From the NCBI GenBank assembly GCA_001600095.1, contig BCIX01000001.1, positions 62,001 through 126,000 of the forward strand: DNA of 64,000 nucleotides. The letters are read 5' to 3'. A model generated the notes under the pieces. The model did not search any database and was not told where the DNA came from. It saw nothing but the letters and a program-made list of their open reading frames with translations. Each line of letters opens with the position of its first letter. Within the stretch, counting starts at the first letter, position 1. Below, piece after piece: positions 44,575-56,981 of the stretch. Made by a program: the position numbers and the translations under genes. This DNA comes from Bullera alba (Eukaryota; Basidiomycota; Tremellomycetes; Tremellales; Bulleraceae).

Positions 44575-45203
44575 GGCGGTGTCCTTTCCTGTTTGCTCAC
44601 TTGAGTCACTAGTGATAGCAATGACGATCGTACAGAGGACGGTGGGCCGAGAGTGAGAGCATGCTTCGGACTTGGCCTTATAGCCATTGTTGCCCAGGTG
44701 ATGGAGATGGCAGAGCGACAGTCGCTGTACGAGTAGACCTTGGCCGACCGGCGGTTATCGGCGGAACGTTGGCGGAACGACGTCAAAGCCGTCCCTCGGC
44801 CCGAGGGCTGGAGTGGGGCCAAGCGTGGGGGTCCAGGGAGCATGCTCGAGGAGCAAGTGAGGCGTGATTCTCTCTTTCTGTATCCCGCATGCAGGGCAGC
44901 AGGGCTTGTGAGGTGGATGTATTCAATGTCGGAACGGTACTGAACGCTTCGGGCGAAACCAACTCGAGGTGGATCACTCGAGTTTGCCGGTGCCGGTGAC
45001 CGGATCGTAACGGCACCGCAAGTACAAGTGCACATGCTCTGCTGACTTGACATTAGGATACATGTGTTCAAGACCCGATCTATGCTTCCTATTCTCTACC
45101 TCTGGGTATAATCCTGATCTCTGGATATCCTTTTCTCTCTCATACTCGTGTTTAGATTCTATGTACAACCCCAATCCCGGGACTTCCTCTCCTCGACCTT
45201 GGC
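44575..45203. other. Intergenic, upstream of beta-mannosidase
   Basis: The 629 bp between two leftward genes hold the beta-mannosidase promoter and the Ca2+-ATPase 3' end. No supported ORF. Confidence 0.4.
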
Positions 45204-48200
45204 CTACACCTCGAGCTTCTTGGTTGGCTCAATACCGAATCGCTCGTATAGCGGGTCGTTGGGATCGCTATCCGGGTGTAATTGGACTTTACCAGCGAAC
45301 AAATCTCTCGTACTCCTGCTCGGGTCCTGGTTTGCTGGATCGGACAGACCGTCCGGGTTCAACTGATTCAACCAGTTTCCACCGGCGCCCACCGTTCCAG
45401 CCACCACCGTCGGGATCATGGTCAAGAGCGAGGGTAGTCGGATATCCGCCTCTCTCAGCCTCTTGTTCCTCGAACCGGAAACCAAGGTCGATGCGCGAAG
45501 TCGACCACCCCGGATGTTGGCGTACGTGTGGAGGTTGTCCTTGACCTTGGAGAGGGCCGGGTTGTACTCGTACTTTTCGTTCTCGGCGTCTTCGAGGATC
45601 GGCGAGACCGTTGGGAGCTTGTTCGGGTCGGCGTAGATGTGCATCTTGATCAACACCCGCTCGAAAGGTCCGGTCGGCATCAACCTGACCAAAGCACCAA
45701 GTGGGATCGCCATGAATCCGACAATGATGGAGATTCCCCAGTCTCGTCCTCGGAGCTCGCTGACGGTGAAGGCGGCTCCACCATAGGTGACAATGAGCGA
45801 CTGACCGGCGACCATGATGGCAAAGATTCCCATAAAGTAGTAGTTTCGGAAAAAGCCCTCGAGCACGTTGAACTTTCGGTCCAATCGTCGACAGTTGAGC
45901 TGGTTGAAGATTTGGCAAAAGACAAAGCAGTTGAAGACCAGAGTTCGCAGATCGGCCTCGTTGCTCGGCGTGTGGGGGAGACCGAGAATCTCCAGACCGA
46001 CAAAGTGGAGGATGAGACAGACGGCAATCTGGTAAGCGGCTTGAACGAGGATCATCTTGAACATCTCGACAGTGATCAATGGTGCACCCTTTCTGTCTGG
46101 CTTTCGGTCCAGAAGCACAGGTCGGGCCGGGTCGGTAGCGAGGGCCAAAGCGGCAAACGTGTCCATGATCAGATTGACCCAAAGCAGTTGAACGGCAGTG
46201 AGGACCGACTCTTCCGAAGCCGAGGCGACGGCAGAGACAAAGGTGATGACGACGGCGGTGATGTTGACAGAAATCTGGAACTGCAAAAACTTCTTGACAG
46301 AGTCGTTGACACATCGTCCCCACATGATAGCGAGCACAATGTTCGAGAAGGCGTCGTCCATCAGGATGATATCCGAAGCCTCCTTGGCGACCTCTGTACC
46401 GGCGATACCCATGGCGAAACCGACGTTGGCGAGCTTGAGAGCTGGACCGTCGTTTGTACCGTCACCAGTGACACCGACGACCTCGCCCATCGACTTGAGC
46501 GTGTGGACCAAGAGTCGTTTGTCTTCGGGCGAGGATCGAGCGAGGATCTGAAGTCGGGGCACAATCTCAAGTCGTTCCATCTCGTTGAGCTTTCGGAAGA
46601 CAGGACCTTCCATGATCAGACCACCGGGAGTGAAGATGCCACATTGGTAGGCGATACTTCGAGCGGTGAGCACGTTGTCACCAGTGCACATCTTGACAGC
46701 GACACCAGCACCCTGGCACTTCTCCACAGCCTCTCGGACACCGTCACGGAGCGGGTCCTCGATACCGGTAATGGCGATAAGACTGAGTTCCTTGGCGATG
46801 AGCTCGAATGGTACGTCGTCGATAGCCCTGTCCTCGGCACCTCGGGGTGGCCACTGTTCAAAGTCTCGGTAGCAGAGGGCGATAGTTCGGAGCGATTGGT
46901 TGGCATAGAAGATGATCGTCTTGGAGATGTTGTCGTAGGATACTTCATCGAATCGCTTCTTCTCAATCTCCGAAGAACCCTCGAGAGTCGTAGAAGAGTC
47001 ACCGTTGGCGGCGTTGACGACAATGTGATCGACACAGTTCTTGCTGAGAACCTCGGAAGCACCTTTGACAAAGAGCCTGTATCGCTTGTCGGAGAGCTTG
47101 ACGACCACACCCATCGCCTTGAGCTCGGAGGAGAAGGGAATCATCTGGACAATCTCGGCGCTCTCTCGAGACTTCTTGTAGTCGGCCCATCCTCGGTCCT
47201 TAGCGAATCGGAGTAGCGCAGTTTCCGTCTTGCTTCCCACAAACTCGAGCTCGCCATCCTCGTTCTTGTCCTCAAAGGCGGTAGAGTTGATGCAGATGGC
47301 GTCGTTGAAGAGGTTCTGGACGGCGGGGTTGGCGATCTGGTTCATCTCGTTCATGTCGAGCGAGAAATCCTCTCGGTCGTCGGAAGAGTCGGCGTTGGTT
47401 CGAGCAGCGTTCTCGGCGAGGTTTCGGACGAATTTGCCCTTGACACCAAGAGATCCAGCGACGACGGTCATGACGTTTTGGGTGAGAGTACCAGTCTTGT
47501 CGGTGCAGATGACGGTAGCGTTGGCCATGGTCTCACAGGAACCAAGTACTCGAACGAGCAGGTTCTGCTTTGTCATTCGCTTGGTAGCAAAGGCGAGAGC
47601 GAGTGTGACGGCGAGCGGAAGACCTTCAGGTACAGCGACGACAACCAGGGTGACAGAGATGATCAGGATGGAGATGAAGTCTTGAGCCTTGGAGTCGGCA
47701 GTCCTGCAGCAATGTCAGCGAGGTCCTATAGCATAGTGCTGATCACTCACTGTCCTGGATCGTCGAGCTGAGTGAAAAACCTGATCATAAGACACGAGAA
47801 CAAGATGAGACCCGAGCCGGAACCAGCTTTGGCAATGAGTTCGGCGAGCTTGTTGAGCTTGAGCTGCAGTGGCGTGTTCTCGGTGTCGCCTCGCATGGCT
47901 AAGAGCTGTTAGTCATAGAACTATGTGCCAAGACGCTCGACTCACTCATCATGATTCTACCGTTGAAAGACTTTGTACCGACCGAGATGACGACGTACTC
48001 TCCCACACCCTCGAGAACCTTGGCACCAGAGATGAGGAAACAGTCCTTCTTGAGGACTTTGCCGGGCTCGGCATTGTCCCTCTCCTCGATACACTCCTCG
48101 TAGGTAAACTTCTTGACGGCGTCGCTTTCACCAGTAGCACCAGATTCGTCGCATCGGACATTGTGACCGCGGAGGAAGACACCGTCGACGGGGACAATCT

Positions 48201-49524
48201 CTCCTGGCTCGAGCAAGCAGACATCACCGACGACGACATCCTTGACGTTGATGACCATTTCACCACCGCCTCGGATGACCTTGACGGTACGGTCGTCTCG
48301 CTTCTCGTTGAGCTTTTTGAACTGTCTTTCCTTTTGCCAATCATTGACGGAACCGACCAAGACGACGATAGCGATAGCGACACAGATGGCAACACCTTCG
48401 ACCCATTCGACCTTGGGCTGAAGGCAACCGGGAGCAGGGCAGCCGTCGGTCTCGTCGATGATGTAGTGATCGGGGCCATCGATGACTTGGTATATTCCGA
48501 GAGCGAGGGAGACGACGGCAGCGACAGCGAGCAGGATCTAACAAGTATCAGTATACAAGTCGCTTTACTGGTGGAAAATACTCACAAGAACCTTATCCTT
48601 CATCGCAACCCACATGAGGTAGAGCAAGCTCTTGGACTTTCGAATTGGCAGATCGTTTCGACCGTAGATTTCCCTCCGCTTGTCCATCGAAGCGGTCCAC
48701 TGAGGGCCGGATCGGTTGGCGGCGAGCTGGTTCCTGTCGACGGCAGTTGGCTCGGCGGCTTCAGCTTCGTTGGTTCCGACGAGAAGACCTTTGGTTCGGT
48801 CGACACCGAGACCTTGGAGCAGGCCGTCGGTTCCGCCAATCTTCTCGAGATCGTTGAGGGATTTAGGGTCGACCAGCATGGCGAGTCTACTGGGGTTCTC
48901 TTTGAACGGGGTTGGATCCGTGGTGTCCTTGTCTGGGTCGAGATGGGCCATTTCGGCTTGGGGCGATTTCTCCACCTTCTCCTCGTCGTCAGAGTCCGAC
49001 GAGTCGTCCTTGTTCCGCTTCCACGGGAGCCAAGAGTGTTTCGTGGTGGCTCGAGAGAGATCACCATCCTTCTCCTTGTTGGTCTCGGTGGGAACGTCGC
49101 TTGCCCAAGTACCAACAGTGCCGACGGACAGTCCCCTGCCGTGTCGACCTAGCGTCTGGGGCTCGTGACCTTCGGAGACGACCTTGAGAGTGTCCATCCC
49201 GTCGTCGGCAGTGGGATTGTTGCCCCTCAGCGCGAGGGCCGAGGCTGGCGAGTGATGATCCTCGGAGAAGTGGACGCTGGTGTTGGTAAGCGTGGGGGAA
49301 GGTGGCGCGAGGGAGGAGTATGAGGGAGAAGGCGAATGTCCTCCATTTCGCATTGGCGAAGCGGCGAGGTGGTTCGAATCCAGCTGTTGCGTCTGGATCC
49401 TGGGAGGTGTTGTGGGCGAGACGTCGCTGATGGGGAGAGCGAGTCGTGGAGGGGAGGACGACGACGACGTTGAAGGAGTCGGTCGATCCTCTTCCGAGGT
49501 GATGATCACCGGCGGCGGCGACAT
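45204..49524 (-). CDS. PMC1: P2B-type calcium-transporting ATPase (PMC1-like)
   Basis: Ca2+ pump of the plasma-membrane-type P2B class; fungal orthologues (Pmc1) load the vacuole. It is 1392 aa in 4 exons: 48586-49524, 47946-48537, 47751-47898 and 45204-47703. A Ser/Pro-rich N-terminus of ~200 aa precedes the core. Motifs: 'CDESGATGESDAVKK' (actuator), 'VVAVPEGLPLAVTL' (TM4 Ca2+ site), phosphorylated D628 in 'ICTDKTGTLT', 'VKMCTGDNVLTA', 'VGVTGDGTNDGPALK', and 'NLIMDTFAALALATD' in the C-terminal membrane domain. There is no C-terminal calmodulin domain of the animal type, as usual for fungi. Codon bias is strong (high expression), which creates long antisense open frames. In yeast this gene is induced by calcineurin/Crz1. 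Confidence 0.96.
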
Positions 49525-51614
49525 GTTGTGAGGTGGTTGTAGGTGTGGTTGAGGGTGAGTGGCAAGATTGAAGATCTACAGGCTAGGTTTATATATGCAG
49601 ATCCCAACTCTACCCCGCTTGGCTTGGTATCTCGAGAACGAGCGAGTTGAAGCGGTGCAGGTGTAGGTTTCACGATCGAGAGGTAGTTCGAATGTCGGGA
49701 ACAAGGGAGGAGCGTGGGGAGAGTGAGTGATATTGATTTCTTCGCCTCTATTCGAGATGCGCTGCACTCCTGCCTTGTTGTGGTACGAGTCGAGCAGAGT
49801 CGAGCACGATGTTTGTTCGGTGCAGCGTTGTCGAGGTGAGGTGTGTAGTTGAATGCACTGTTGTATATGACGAGGAGGATGTCCTCCTCTCCCCCCAGAG
49901 ACTTCCCTCCTGCTGGCTGCCTCTGATAAAATCGCTCATTTGCTCAACGCGGGGGTTGTGCTTGGCGTCACGGAATCAAAATCAACGCGCGGCAAGTGGA
50001 GCGGACAAATCCGATGTCCCATTCGCCACCCAGCCAAACCAGATCTGCCGACTGAGACCCCCCTGACTCCAGCGATGACTGCCTGTCTTGCCCGATCTGG
50101 CCCGCTGTATCCGTCACACCTCCGACGTCAGACATGGACAGAGCAGTGCTGCAACGGTCAGCCGGAAGCGTCTGGACGATTCCACCACCTCATCAATGCA
50201 TACACTCATCCGTACAACTAAGACTGCAATGCACTCAAACCGCTCATCCTCGCGTCATTTCCAAGACGGGCGGACGAATTCGCTCATGAGCTCATGTCGC
50301 AAAATCTCGCGTTTGCGCCGAGAATAGAGCCGGCTCGGCGGGCCCATCTGACTCCATGTGTCGTGCACTCTAGAGTCAATCACCAGCAGTGACTATGCTT
50401 CATACGCGGCTTGGCATGGCCAACGTGAGGTGTACTGTACAACCAGGTACAACCGTAACCGTCTCACGGATCTAGAAATACAGCGGCGATATGGCCTCAC
50501 CCAACACCTCAATCACGCTCAATGCCATGGCGACGAAATACCCTCAGACTAGTCGGGTCTTGGACTCTTGGATCGGAACGTCGGAACGTCGGGTCGAGTT
50601 CTTACCGAGCCTTAACCAGCCCATATGCATGTGACAGTCGTCTAGGAGGCTAGGACGCAGACTGGACGCAGATAAGTACCAATGAGCGAAATACACTCAC
50701 GCGACAGAACGCGACGTGAGCCGCCAGATCGCTCGACGCTCGCTACCCTACATAGCCGGCCCTGAAGACTGCGGATCAAACTATCGCTTCGCATTTCACG
50801 CCCATGCGGGCGACGGCGAGATCCATAGATTCACAGGACACAGATAAGGCGTAAAGCACCACAAGGACGGCCTTCACCGATCCTACATAGTACAAGGCGC
50901 GAAGAGCAGCTGGGAGCGGCACATTCTTGACTCTGGCTGGCGCCTCTGCCTAGCGCCTAAGGATCTCATATCTACGGGTAACCCTCCTAGCCTCTTCTAA
51001 GCTTATTGTAGCTGTGCAAGGTGCGTCACAATGGTCACAACCCGTTCGCTCCGTGCAATGTCGTCACTGACATCTGATGCTTTCACAGTTTGATTGTCGA
51101 TCCTATCCGCGCAAAGCCAAAGACTCGGCCGCAGTCGGTCTGCGTCCTGCCAATCTTCAAGATTCAAGCTTCACGTGTGGAAAGCTCGATGCGTTGGGAT
51201 CTTGCGATCTTGTCATTGGTCGTGGACATAGCGAACTTGAAGCACGCTCCCTTCATCTCGCTTCGACTTGCAACTGCTGATAACGAAGACCTCTGTGTGA
51301 AGCTGAGAGCGTCGTCTGTCACATGTGCTTACTCCGACGTGGGAAAATTGAGGCTGGCTATCTGCCTGTCCACAGCGATTCGGTCACAACGCTGATTCCT
51401 CCTTTGATGTACTGATACACGTAGCGATGCGCTCGAGTCTCCCTTTGAGACCGATCTCCTCACGCTCCAAGACCTCTACACAGTACACTGTGTTTCCTGA
51501 AGGCTCCGACGCATATATAAGACCGAAGAGAAGTCTACTGCAATTTGAGTATCACTCATACTCATCCCTCAGACCCACTTCCAAGACAGACTCAGTCACT
51601 CAAGCACCCTCGAC
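49525..51614. other. Long gene-poor region upstream of PMC1
   Basis: The 2.1 kb are the largest gap in the window. They hold the PMC1 promoter and, at the right end, the promoter of a small uncertain gene (TATA at 51513). All open frames are short and unlike neighbours in composition. No tRNA, rRNA or repeat family recognised. Confidence 0.45.
51513..51519 (+). promoter_or_regulatory. TATA box (TATATAA)
   Basis: A perfect TATATAA 95-102 bp upstream of the ATG at 51615, with the first downstream ATG in good context (cgacATGTC). It suggests a regulated RNA polymerase II start toward the right. Confidence 0.5.
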
Positions 51615-52035
51615 ATGTCATCCGCCAGCACCGTGGGCGCTTTCGCATACGCTTCAACGGCAGACGACGGTGATCTTCAGAAGCACGACTTCTTCCTGAG
51701 TGATGGATCGGACAACTCTGACTGTCTGGACTCTATTCCCAATCCACAAGGACCCTGAGAACGCTACTCGATATATCCCTACCGAACCACTGTCATCGCT
51801 GGATGCGAGGATACCTAAAGCCACCCGAGATCGTCTGTCAGCGGCGCTCGAACAGAGTGGAGTCGATGAGGCGTCGCTGAAAGATTGGACACTGTCGTAC
51901 GTGCCTTCTACCTACAATAGGTTGAGGTTGGGTACGAAGGAGACGGAGTGGCCGCTCTACTTCTCCAACGGCCCGCTGGGAAGCAATGGAAAGTCTGGGT
52001 CCACTCCCGACGGCGATACGATGGACTTGGACTGA
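51615..52035 (+). CDS. Uncertain small gene, unknown function
   Basis: No family recognised. The first ATG after the TATA box opens a 47-codon frame (MSSASTVGAFAYAS...) that stops at 51756. An overlapping +1 frame from 51703 (MDRTTLTV...) runs to 52035 and has protein-like composition, ending 'GSTPDGDTMDLD'. An intron 51633-51750 (GTGGGC...CACAAG) would join the first six codons to the second frame, giving a 101-aa product 'MSSASTDPENATRYIPTEP...'. Retention would give the 47-aa peptide. I cannot decide between these from sequence alone; the region may also encode two short peptides or none. Confidence 0.35.
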
Positions 52036-52664
52036 GCTGGACTGAGCAACTTGCTGGTCGTGTGTCCACATGCATGCTCAGCCTGTAGTACTCTACACAG
52101 CTATGCATGAGATTCTATAGCGAGGCGAATCATCATGACGAAGCGGATTGACAAGGAGCTTTCCTTCCAGCCGAACTCGGTGAAAAGCCGATGATTTTCG
52201 AAACACAGGTTGCTATCAACTCTCTCATGCGGTTCTATCCATTCTGGTCTCCTGACCTCAGTTCAACCAAAGCCGATCTGCTTGGTCAAGGCGATGTCAA
52301 CGCTCGGCGTAGTTGCAAATGGGCATAGCCCCATGCCAAACTAAACGCCTCGCTGCCGAACCTCGTTGATGTCCTGGCTGATCCTCCCGCTCCCTCTCTC
52401 GCTGTCCGAGCCGGGACTGGGTTGAGCAACCATGACACTGAGATCCTGAAAGACAGATGAACAGAGTCGAGAGCCCAGTCGAGCCTCATCAATATCCACT
52501 CTCAAACTCCCGATCAGTTGAGCTTCGACATGGCGTGAAGTATGGTTGTACATCGTACCCCCGCAGGTCCGGTATGAACTGTATTCTACACCATCGCCTG
52601 TACACCGAGTCGACCTAGATCGCGCTCAGTCTCGACTCGCCCCATCCTATTCCAATCACCCAGT
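52036..52664. other. Convergent intergenic spacer
   Basis: The 629 bp between the small gene and the RPL9 stop hold 3' ends. No supported feature. Confidence 0.4.
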
Positions 52665-53722
52665 TTAGTTCTCCTGGACAACGGTCGTTCGCTCAGAGAT
52701 GCTAAAAGTGAAGGTCAGTTATGTCCACAAAATGGAGGAAAGTGAAGCAGGGCATTTCAGAGTCAAGTGGGAAGACACGGGGAGACATTGAGAGGCTTTT
52801 ATACTCACTAGATACCATCTAGGAACTTTCGGATATCCTTCTCCTTGACCCTGCACTTGTCGGTGATACTGGCGGCAGACTGCGAAACCTTCTCAATGTC
52901 GTTACCCTGGAGGATGATCTCGTCCTTGACGTCGGAAAGGGCGATGGTGACGCCCTCGGCCATGGGGCACTCTCGGACAAACTTCTCTCCCAAGAAGTTT
53001 CGGATCTGCATCGACTTGCCTCCGTCTCCTGGGATGGCGTTGATGGGGAAATGGGCGTAGACGAGTCGCATCTTGTACAGGAAGCCCTAGAGCGAGAAGG
53101 GTCAGCTGGGAGTGACGAGTCGGGTGGTAGCGGTGGCTCACCTTTGTGACACCGATGACCATGTTCTCGACCATCGACTTGACGGTTCGGAGACAGGCAA
53201 CGTGCTTTCGGTTTCCGTGCCAGACAGTGAAGACGACCTGGTTGGACTTTGGCTTCTTGACCTAGAGGTGGTTAGTCAGCTGGTGTCACGAGAGGCGCGG
53301 TGCTAGGGGGGATGGTTCTCGGTCTCGGCTGGGCTGGCATGAAGGGAGTGGTCTGTAGCTCCATCGTACCCTCCGTCCAGTATGACAGCAATCATCTCCT
53401 ATCCGGAACTGGCCGACTGCCGCAGGGCATACTCCTGCTTGGAACTTCCTGTCTCTTCTGTCCAGCCTCCTAGCACATTCCCCTCGGCCTCGATCCACTG
53501 CATCGAACACCACTCCCAGAGCCCAACCAAGCCAACCGAAACCCCCATCCCACTGCCCCCCAAAGCAAACTCTCCACTCACGACCTGGATGTCCATCTGG
53601 ATGTGACCAGCGTTCTTAGTCAACGTTCCCCTGGGTCCCTCGACGGTGACCTTCCTGGCCTTGACCTGGACGGTCACGCCCTCTGGGATGTCTAGGTATT
53701 CGATGGAAGAGACGTCCTTCAT
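52665..53722 (-). CDS. RPL9: 60S ribosomal protein L9 (uL6)
   Basis: Ribosomal large-subunit protein uL6, 191 aa, the same length as yeast Rpl9. Exons are 53582-53722, 53142-53261, 52809-53086 and 52665-52701. Conserved blocks: '[19 protein letters not shown]', '[17 protein letters not shown]', '[11 protein letters not shown]', 'QIRNFLGEK' and '[14 protein letters not shown]'. The third intron splits the Tyr codon after FLDGI; without the last exon the protein would end prematurely at a TAG. Intron 1 is 320 nt, five times the local norm. A probable 5'UTR intron lies upstream at 53968-54058. Codon use is strongly biased, as expected for ribosomal proteins. Confidence 0.96.
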
Positions 53723-53749
53723 TTTCTGCTATCCCCAGGTGCAATTGCG

Positions 53750-53850
53750 AGCAGCGAGTCGAGTTTGGCGAGCAGAGTGAGCGGAGCGAGCGAGCAGCAA
53801 TTGGCGAGTAGACCGGGCGCGAGCGAGCGAGCGGGCGAGCGAGAGCAAGA
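53750..53850. repeat. GAGC/GCGA-rich low-complexity leader
   Basis: Imperfect GAGC tetramer repeats just upstream of the RPL9 ATG, probably within its 5'UTR. Confidence 0.6.
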
Positions 53851-53967
53851 GATGGACCAAAGCGAAGAGTTCGATCGAGAGGGGGACAAGTGATGTGGTG
53901 ATTGTAAAAGTTTGATCCAATCCGTCAAAAACAATGTCGTATAGAAAGTCCGTAGAGAAAGCAGAAC

Positions 53968-54058
53968 CTAGACGTCAGCAGTGTCCCTCTCCTTCCTTGC
54001 AGTCCTGTTCTACGCACGAGTTGTTCTTTTGAGGGATAGAGCAAGAGGATACACTCAC
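53968..54058 (-). other. Probable 5'UTR intron of RPL9
   Basis: On the minus strand the segment begins GTGAGTGT, has CTGCTGAC near its end and finishes TCTAG, matching local intron borders. It lies about 245 nt upstream of the RPL9 ATG, so it would be a leader intron. Confidence 0.4.
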
Positions 54059-54898
54059 CACCTTGTTTCTACCGAGCAGCGAGGAGCCAGCGAGCAGCGA
54101 CGACGGAGGGAGCGAAGCTGGGCAAGCAGGAGCGGAACCAAATTCGCTGGCAGGGGAGGGGAGGGTCAAAAATGCTTAACGCCGAAAAAGGACGGCTTGG
54201 GTGCGGTGGCGCGTGTGGCACTCTTAAGTCCGATACATGCGGTGGAGCCCGGGAGGTGGTGGATTGCAGTCGGAGGATGGCCCGTTGCCAATGCTGGCCC
54301 GAGCAGCAACCTACTACCAGCAACCTATGCATGCCACTGGCACTGAGCAGTAACTGGTAGCTGTGAGATACGGCGACACGATCTGATTGAGCTCAGGCCA
54401 GTCCGCCCCATCCTACCATGGACATACCTCATCCGGAACTGCACGCTCAGACTTGGCAGCGCATGATGCAGGCTACCTAAACGGAAGAGGACCACCAGGT
54501 GCTGCCGAAAGGGCAAAGGCATAACCTCTGACCGCCGTTGTGTGGTACATGAACCAGGTTCTGTCATGTTAATACCACGAGCATGCATGTACAGTACCTT
54601 CCGCCGATCTTACAGGCTCATGTGGATAGCGCCTGGCCGCAGTGGATCAACATGGCCTCATGAGATTGGCATCGCGCTGTGACGTCTCAACAAGCCCAGA
54701 CCAGATGTCATGCGATACAGACCATGAGACTGCACGCACAAAGTGTGGTGAACACAGCGCTGCATCAATCCCTCGTACACTTCCTTCCCCAGTCGACCGA
54801 CGAGTACAGAGTTACAAAGGTTCCCTAAAGCGACGCTCCTGCGGCTTCTCCGTGATCTTGACTTGCATCATTTCTCCTATTACAGATAATTCTTTACT

Positions 54899-56981
54899 TT
54901 ACCAGTTCTTCAAGTTGTACCAGAGCTTGTCCTTGAACGACAGCTCCTTGTAGTAAGCGTCCGTGTCCTCCTCCTCCTCAATGTCGTAGAACTCTCTGGC
55001 GCCAGAGGTCAGGTCCATCTCGTGCATCTTGACCGCCTTTGTCTTTCGGATCAACTTGTAGCCGCAGTAACCAATCACGTAGACTGGGATACCGATGTAG
55101 TTGGTGATGAAAGTCTTGTAGTTCCATGGGATGAACGCGTCAAAGCCCTTGAAGATGGACAGGATGACGGTGAACACGAGCGAGAAGTAGGTCAGGTATG
55201 GTTGCAATGGCTATACGGGTGTCAGTAGCGCTCTCGACTAGTGACGGACTTGGACTCACTGCTCGGTAGGGAAGAGTGTCCCTGGAGATGCCCTGTGCCT
55301 TCATTCCCCTCATAAACGCGACGTGCGAAGACAAGATGGAGATCCAGGTCAACGATCCGAAAATCGTGACAGAGTTGACAAAGTAGTTGAAGATGGACAA
55401 GGCGTCGTTCGAGGCGACCAAGAAAGCCAATCCCATGAAACAACCAGTAAAGGCAAAGGCGACGTATGGGACACCTCGCTTTGTGCACTTGGCAAAGATT
55501 CTAGGGGCGTTTCCGTCCTTGGCCATTCCGTAGAGCGTTCTTGTGGCAATGTACTGGTCAGAGTTGGCGGCGGAAATGGTGAAGATGAGGATACAGGCGT
55601 TGATGATGCTGGGCAGGACGTTGATACCAGCGGAGATGATGGCGACGACGAAAGGCGAAGCAGAAGCACCACCCTTGGTACCGGTCGCAGCGGCTTGAGC
55701 CAGGAGGGGACTAGAAAGTTCTAGTAAGCACTGATCCGCGTCACCTGTACTAGCCATACTCACGACCTAGAGTCGACGATCATACCGACAATGAGTACAC
55801 CGATAATGTAGAAGAACAGGATTCGGAAGAAGGTCTTTCGGATAGCGGCTGGGACGGTCTTCCTTGGGTTCTACAGACTGGTCAGCGCCATCAACCAGGA
55901 TAGAAGCACCAGACTCACCTTGGCCTCTCCGACTGTAACTCCGACGAGCTCGGTACCCATGTAGGCGAACAGAGCGAGCACGAGAGCGTTGACGAAACCG
56001 GTAAACTTGCCGAGGTCACCCTCGATCGACCTGGGCCAGTTTCGGAAAGCCCTGCCGTCTTTCCAGTATCTGAAGCCGATTCGCTCCTGTCCTGGCACAC
56101 CTCCGAGGTCGATGATCAGACCGAGGAGGATGAGACCGGTGAGGGTGAGGATCTTGACCATGGAGAGCCAGAATCTGCAGAACAATCAGTATTGCATAGA
56201 GCTGTGCCGCGATCTCCACTCACTCGATCTCTCCGAACCACTTGATGCCGAGCATGTTGACGGCAAAGACAAAGACGATGAAGATGACACACCAGACGGC
56301 ACCGTTGACGGATGTGTTCCAGTATCGGATGACCAGGGCACCAGCGACGATTTGGTTAGGGCTGATGATCAGGTACTACAAAGCGGTCAGCCCGTGTGAC
56401 AAGCGCTCGCGGATAAGCTCACTTTGCAGAGGTAGACCAGAGCCGTGGCGAAACCGAAAGCGGGGTCGACGCATCGCGTAGCGTGACCGGCGAAACCCTT
56501 CTTGGAGGGGTATCGAGTGGACATTTCTCCCAAGGCCAACATGACACCGAAGCCTAGAACGAGTGAGCCCGTGTTCGCGGTAAGACAGTGACCGCGCTAC
56601 TCACAGACGATACCCATGATGACATAACTGATAAAGAGGGACGCTGGTCCGGATCTGTTCAGAGAGTTACCAGAGCCAATGACCAAACCGGTTCCTACAA
56701 GCGACTGTCAGCATGATCCTCCTCTGGCGTGTAGATCCGTACGCACCGATAGCACCTCCAATGGCAATCATACTGATCTGTCGTGGTTTCAAAGATCTCA
56801 ACGTCTCTGGCTCTGAGCCGACAATTGGCTCGCCATCGCCGCCTGGGCCAGCGGCGTGGGTGGTAACCTCGGCATCAGAGCCATTGATGCCCTTCTTCTC
56901 GTCGCCAAAGTTGGTCTGGTAGGGGTTGGCATTACCGCCTACAGAGTCAATGTCGTCGTGCTGAGCGGCGTATCTGCTCAT
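54899..56981 (-). CDS. Amino-acid permease (YAT/AAP family)
   Basis: Plasma-membrane amino-acid/H+ symporter of the fungal YAT family (Gap1-like), 577 aa. Exons: 56747-56981, 56605-56694, 56423-56553, 56224-56375, 55919-56174, 55764-55870, 55260-55710 and 54899-55210. The TM1 signature 'LKPRQISMIAIGGAIGTGLVIGSG' region (residues ~66-89) is assembled across intron 1. Further signatures: 'LGEMSTRYPSK', 'SPNQIVAGALVIRYW', 'FAYMGTELVGVTVGEAKNPRK', 'SDQYIATRTLYGMAKDGNAP' and 'FNYFVNSVTIFGSL'. About 12 membrane segments, with a charged cytosolic tail containing an acidic 'EEEEDTDAYY' patch. Gly/Thr at the TM1 turn suggest broad specificity; the substrate is not determinable. It lies upstream of RPL9 on the same strand. 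Confidence 0.93.

Larger units (their letters stand above)
53723..54898. other. Upstream region of RPL9 with low-complexity leader
   Basis: The 1176 bp carry the RPL9 leader and promoter and the permease 3' end. The first ~150 bp are rich in GAGC/GCGA repeats. The rest has no supported ORF. Confidence 0.45.

Noticed and set aside
45528..47216. 562-codon open frame antisense to PMC1
   Set aside because: It lies wholly opposite a recognised P-type ATPase, is very rich in Asp, Glu, Val and Ser as expected from reading biased codons backwards, and has no family signature.
47869..49152. 427-codon open frame antisense to the 5' part of PMC1
   Set aside because: Same explanation as the other antisense frame; the sense frame carries actuator and membrane motifs.
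53262..53581. snoRNA in the RPL9 intron
   Set aside because: An ATGATT-like C box and a CTGA near the acceptor were noticed, but the match is imperfect and the CTGA coincides with the branch site; no supported call.
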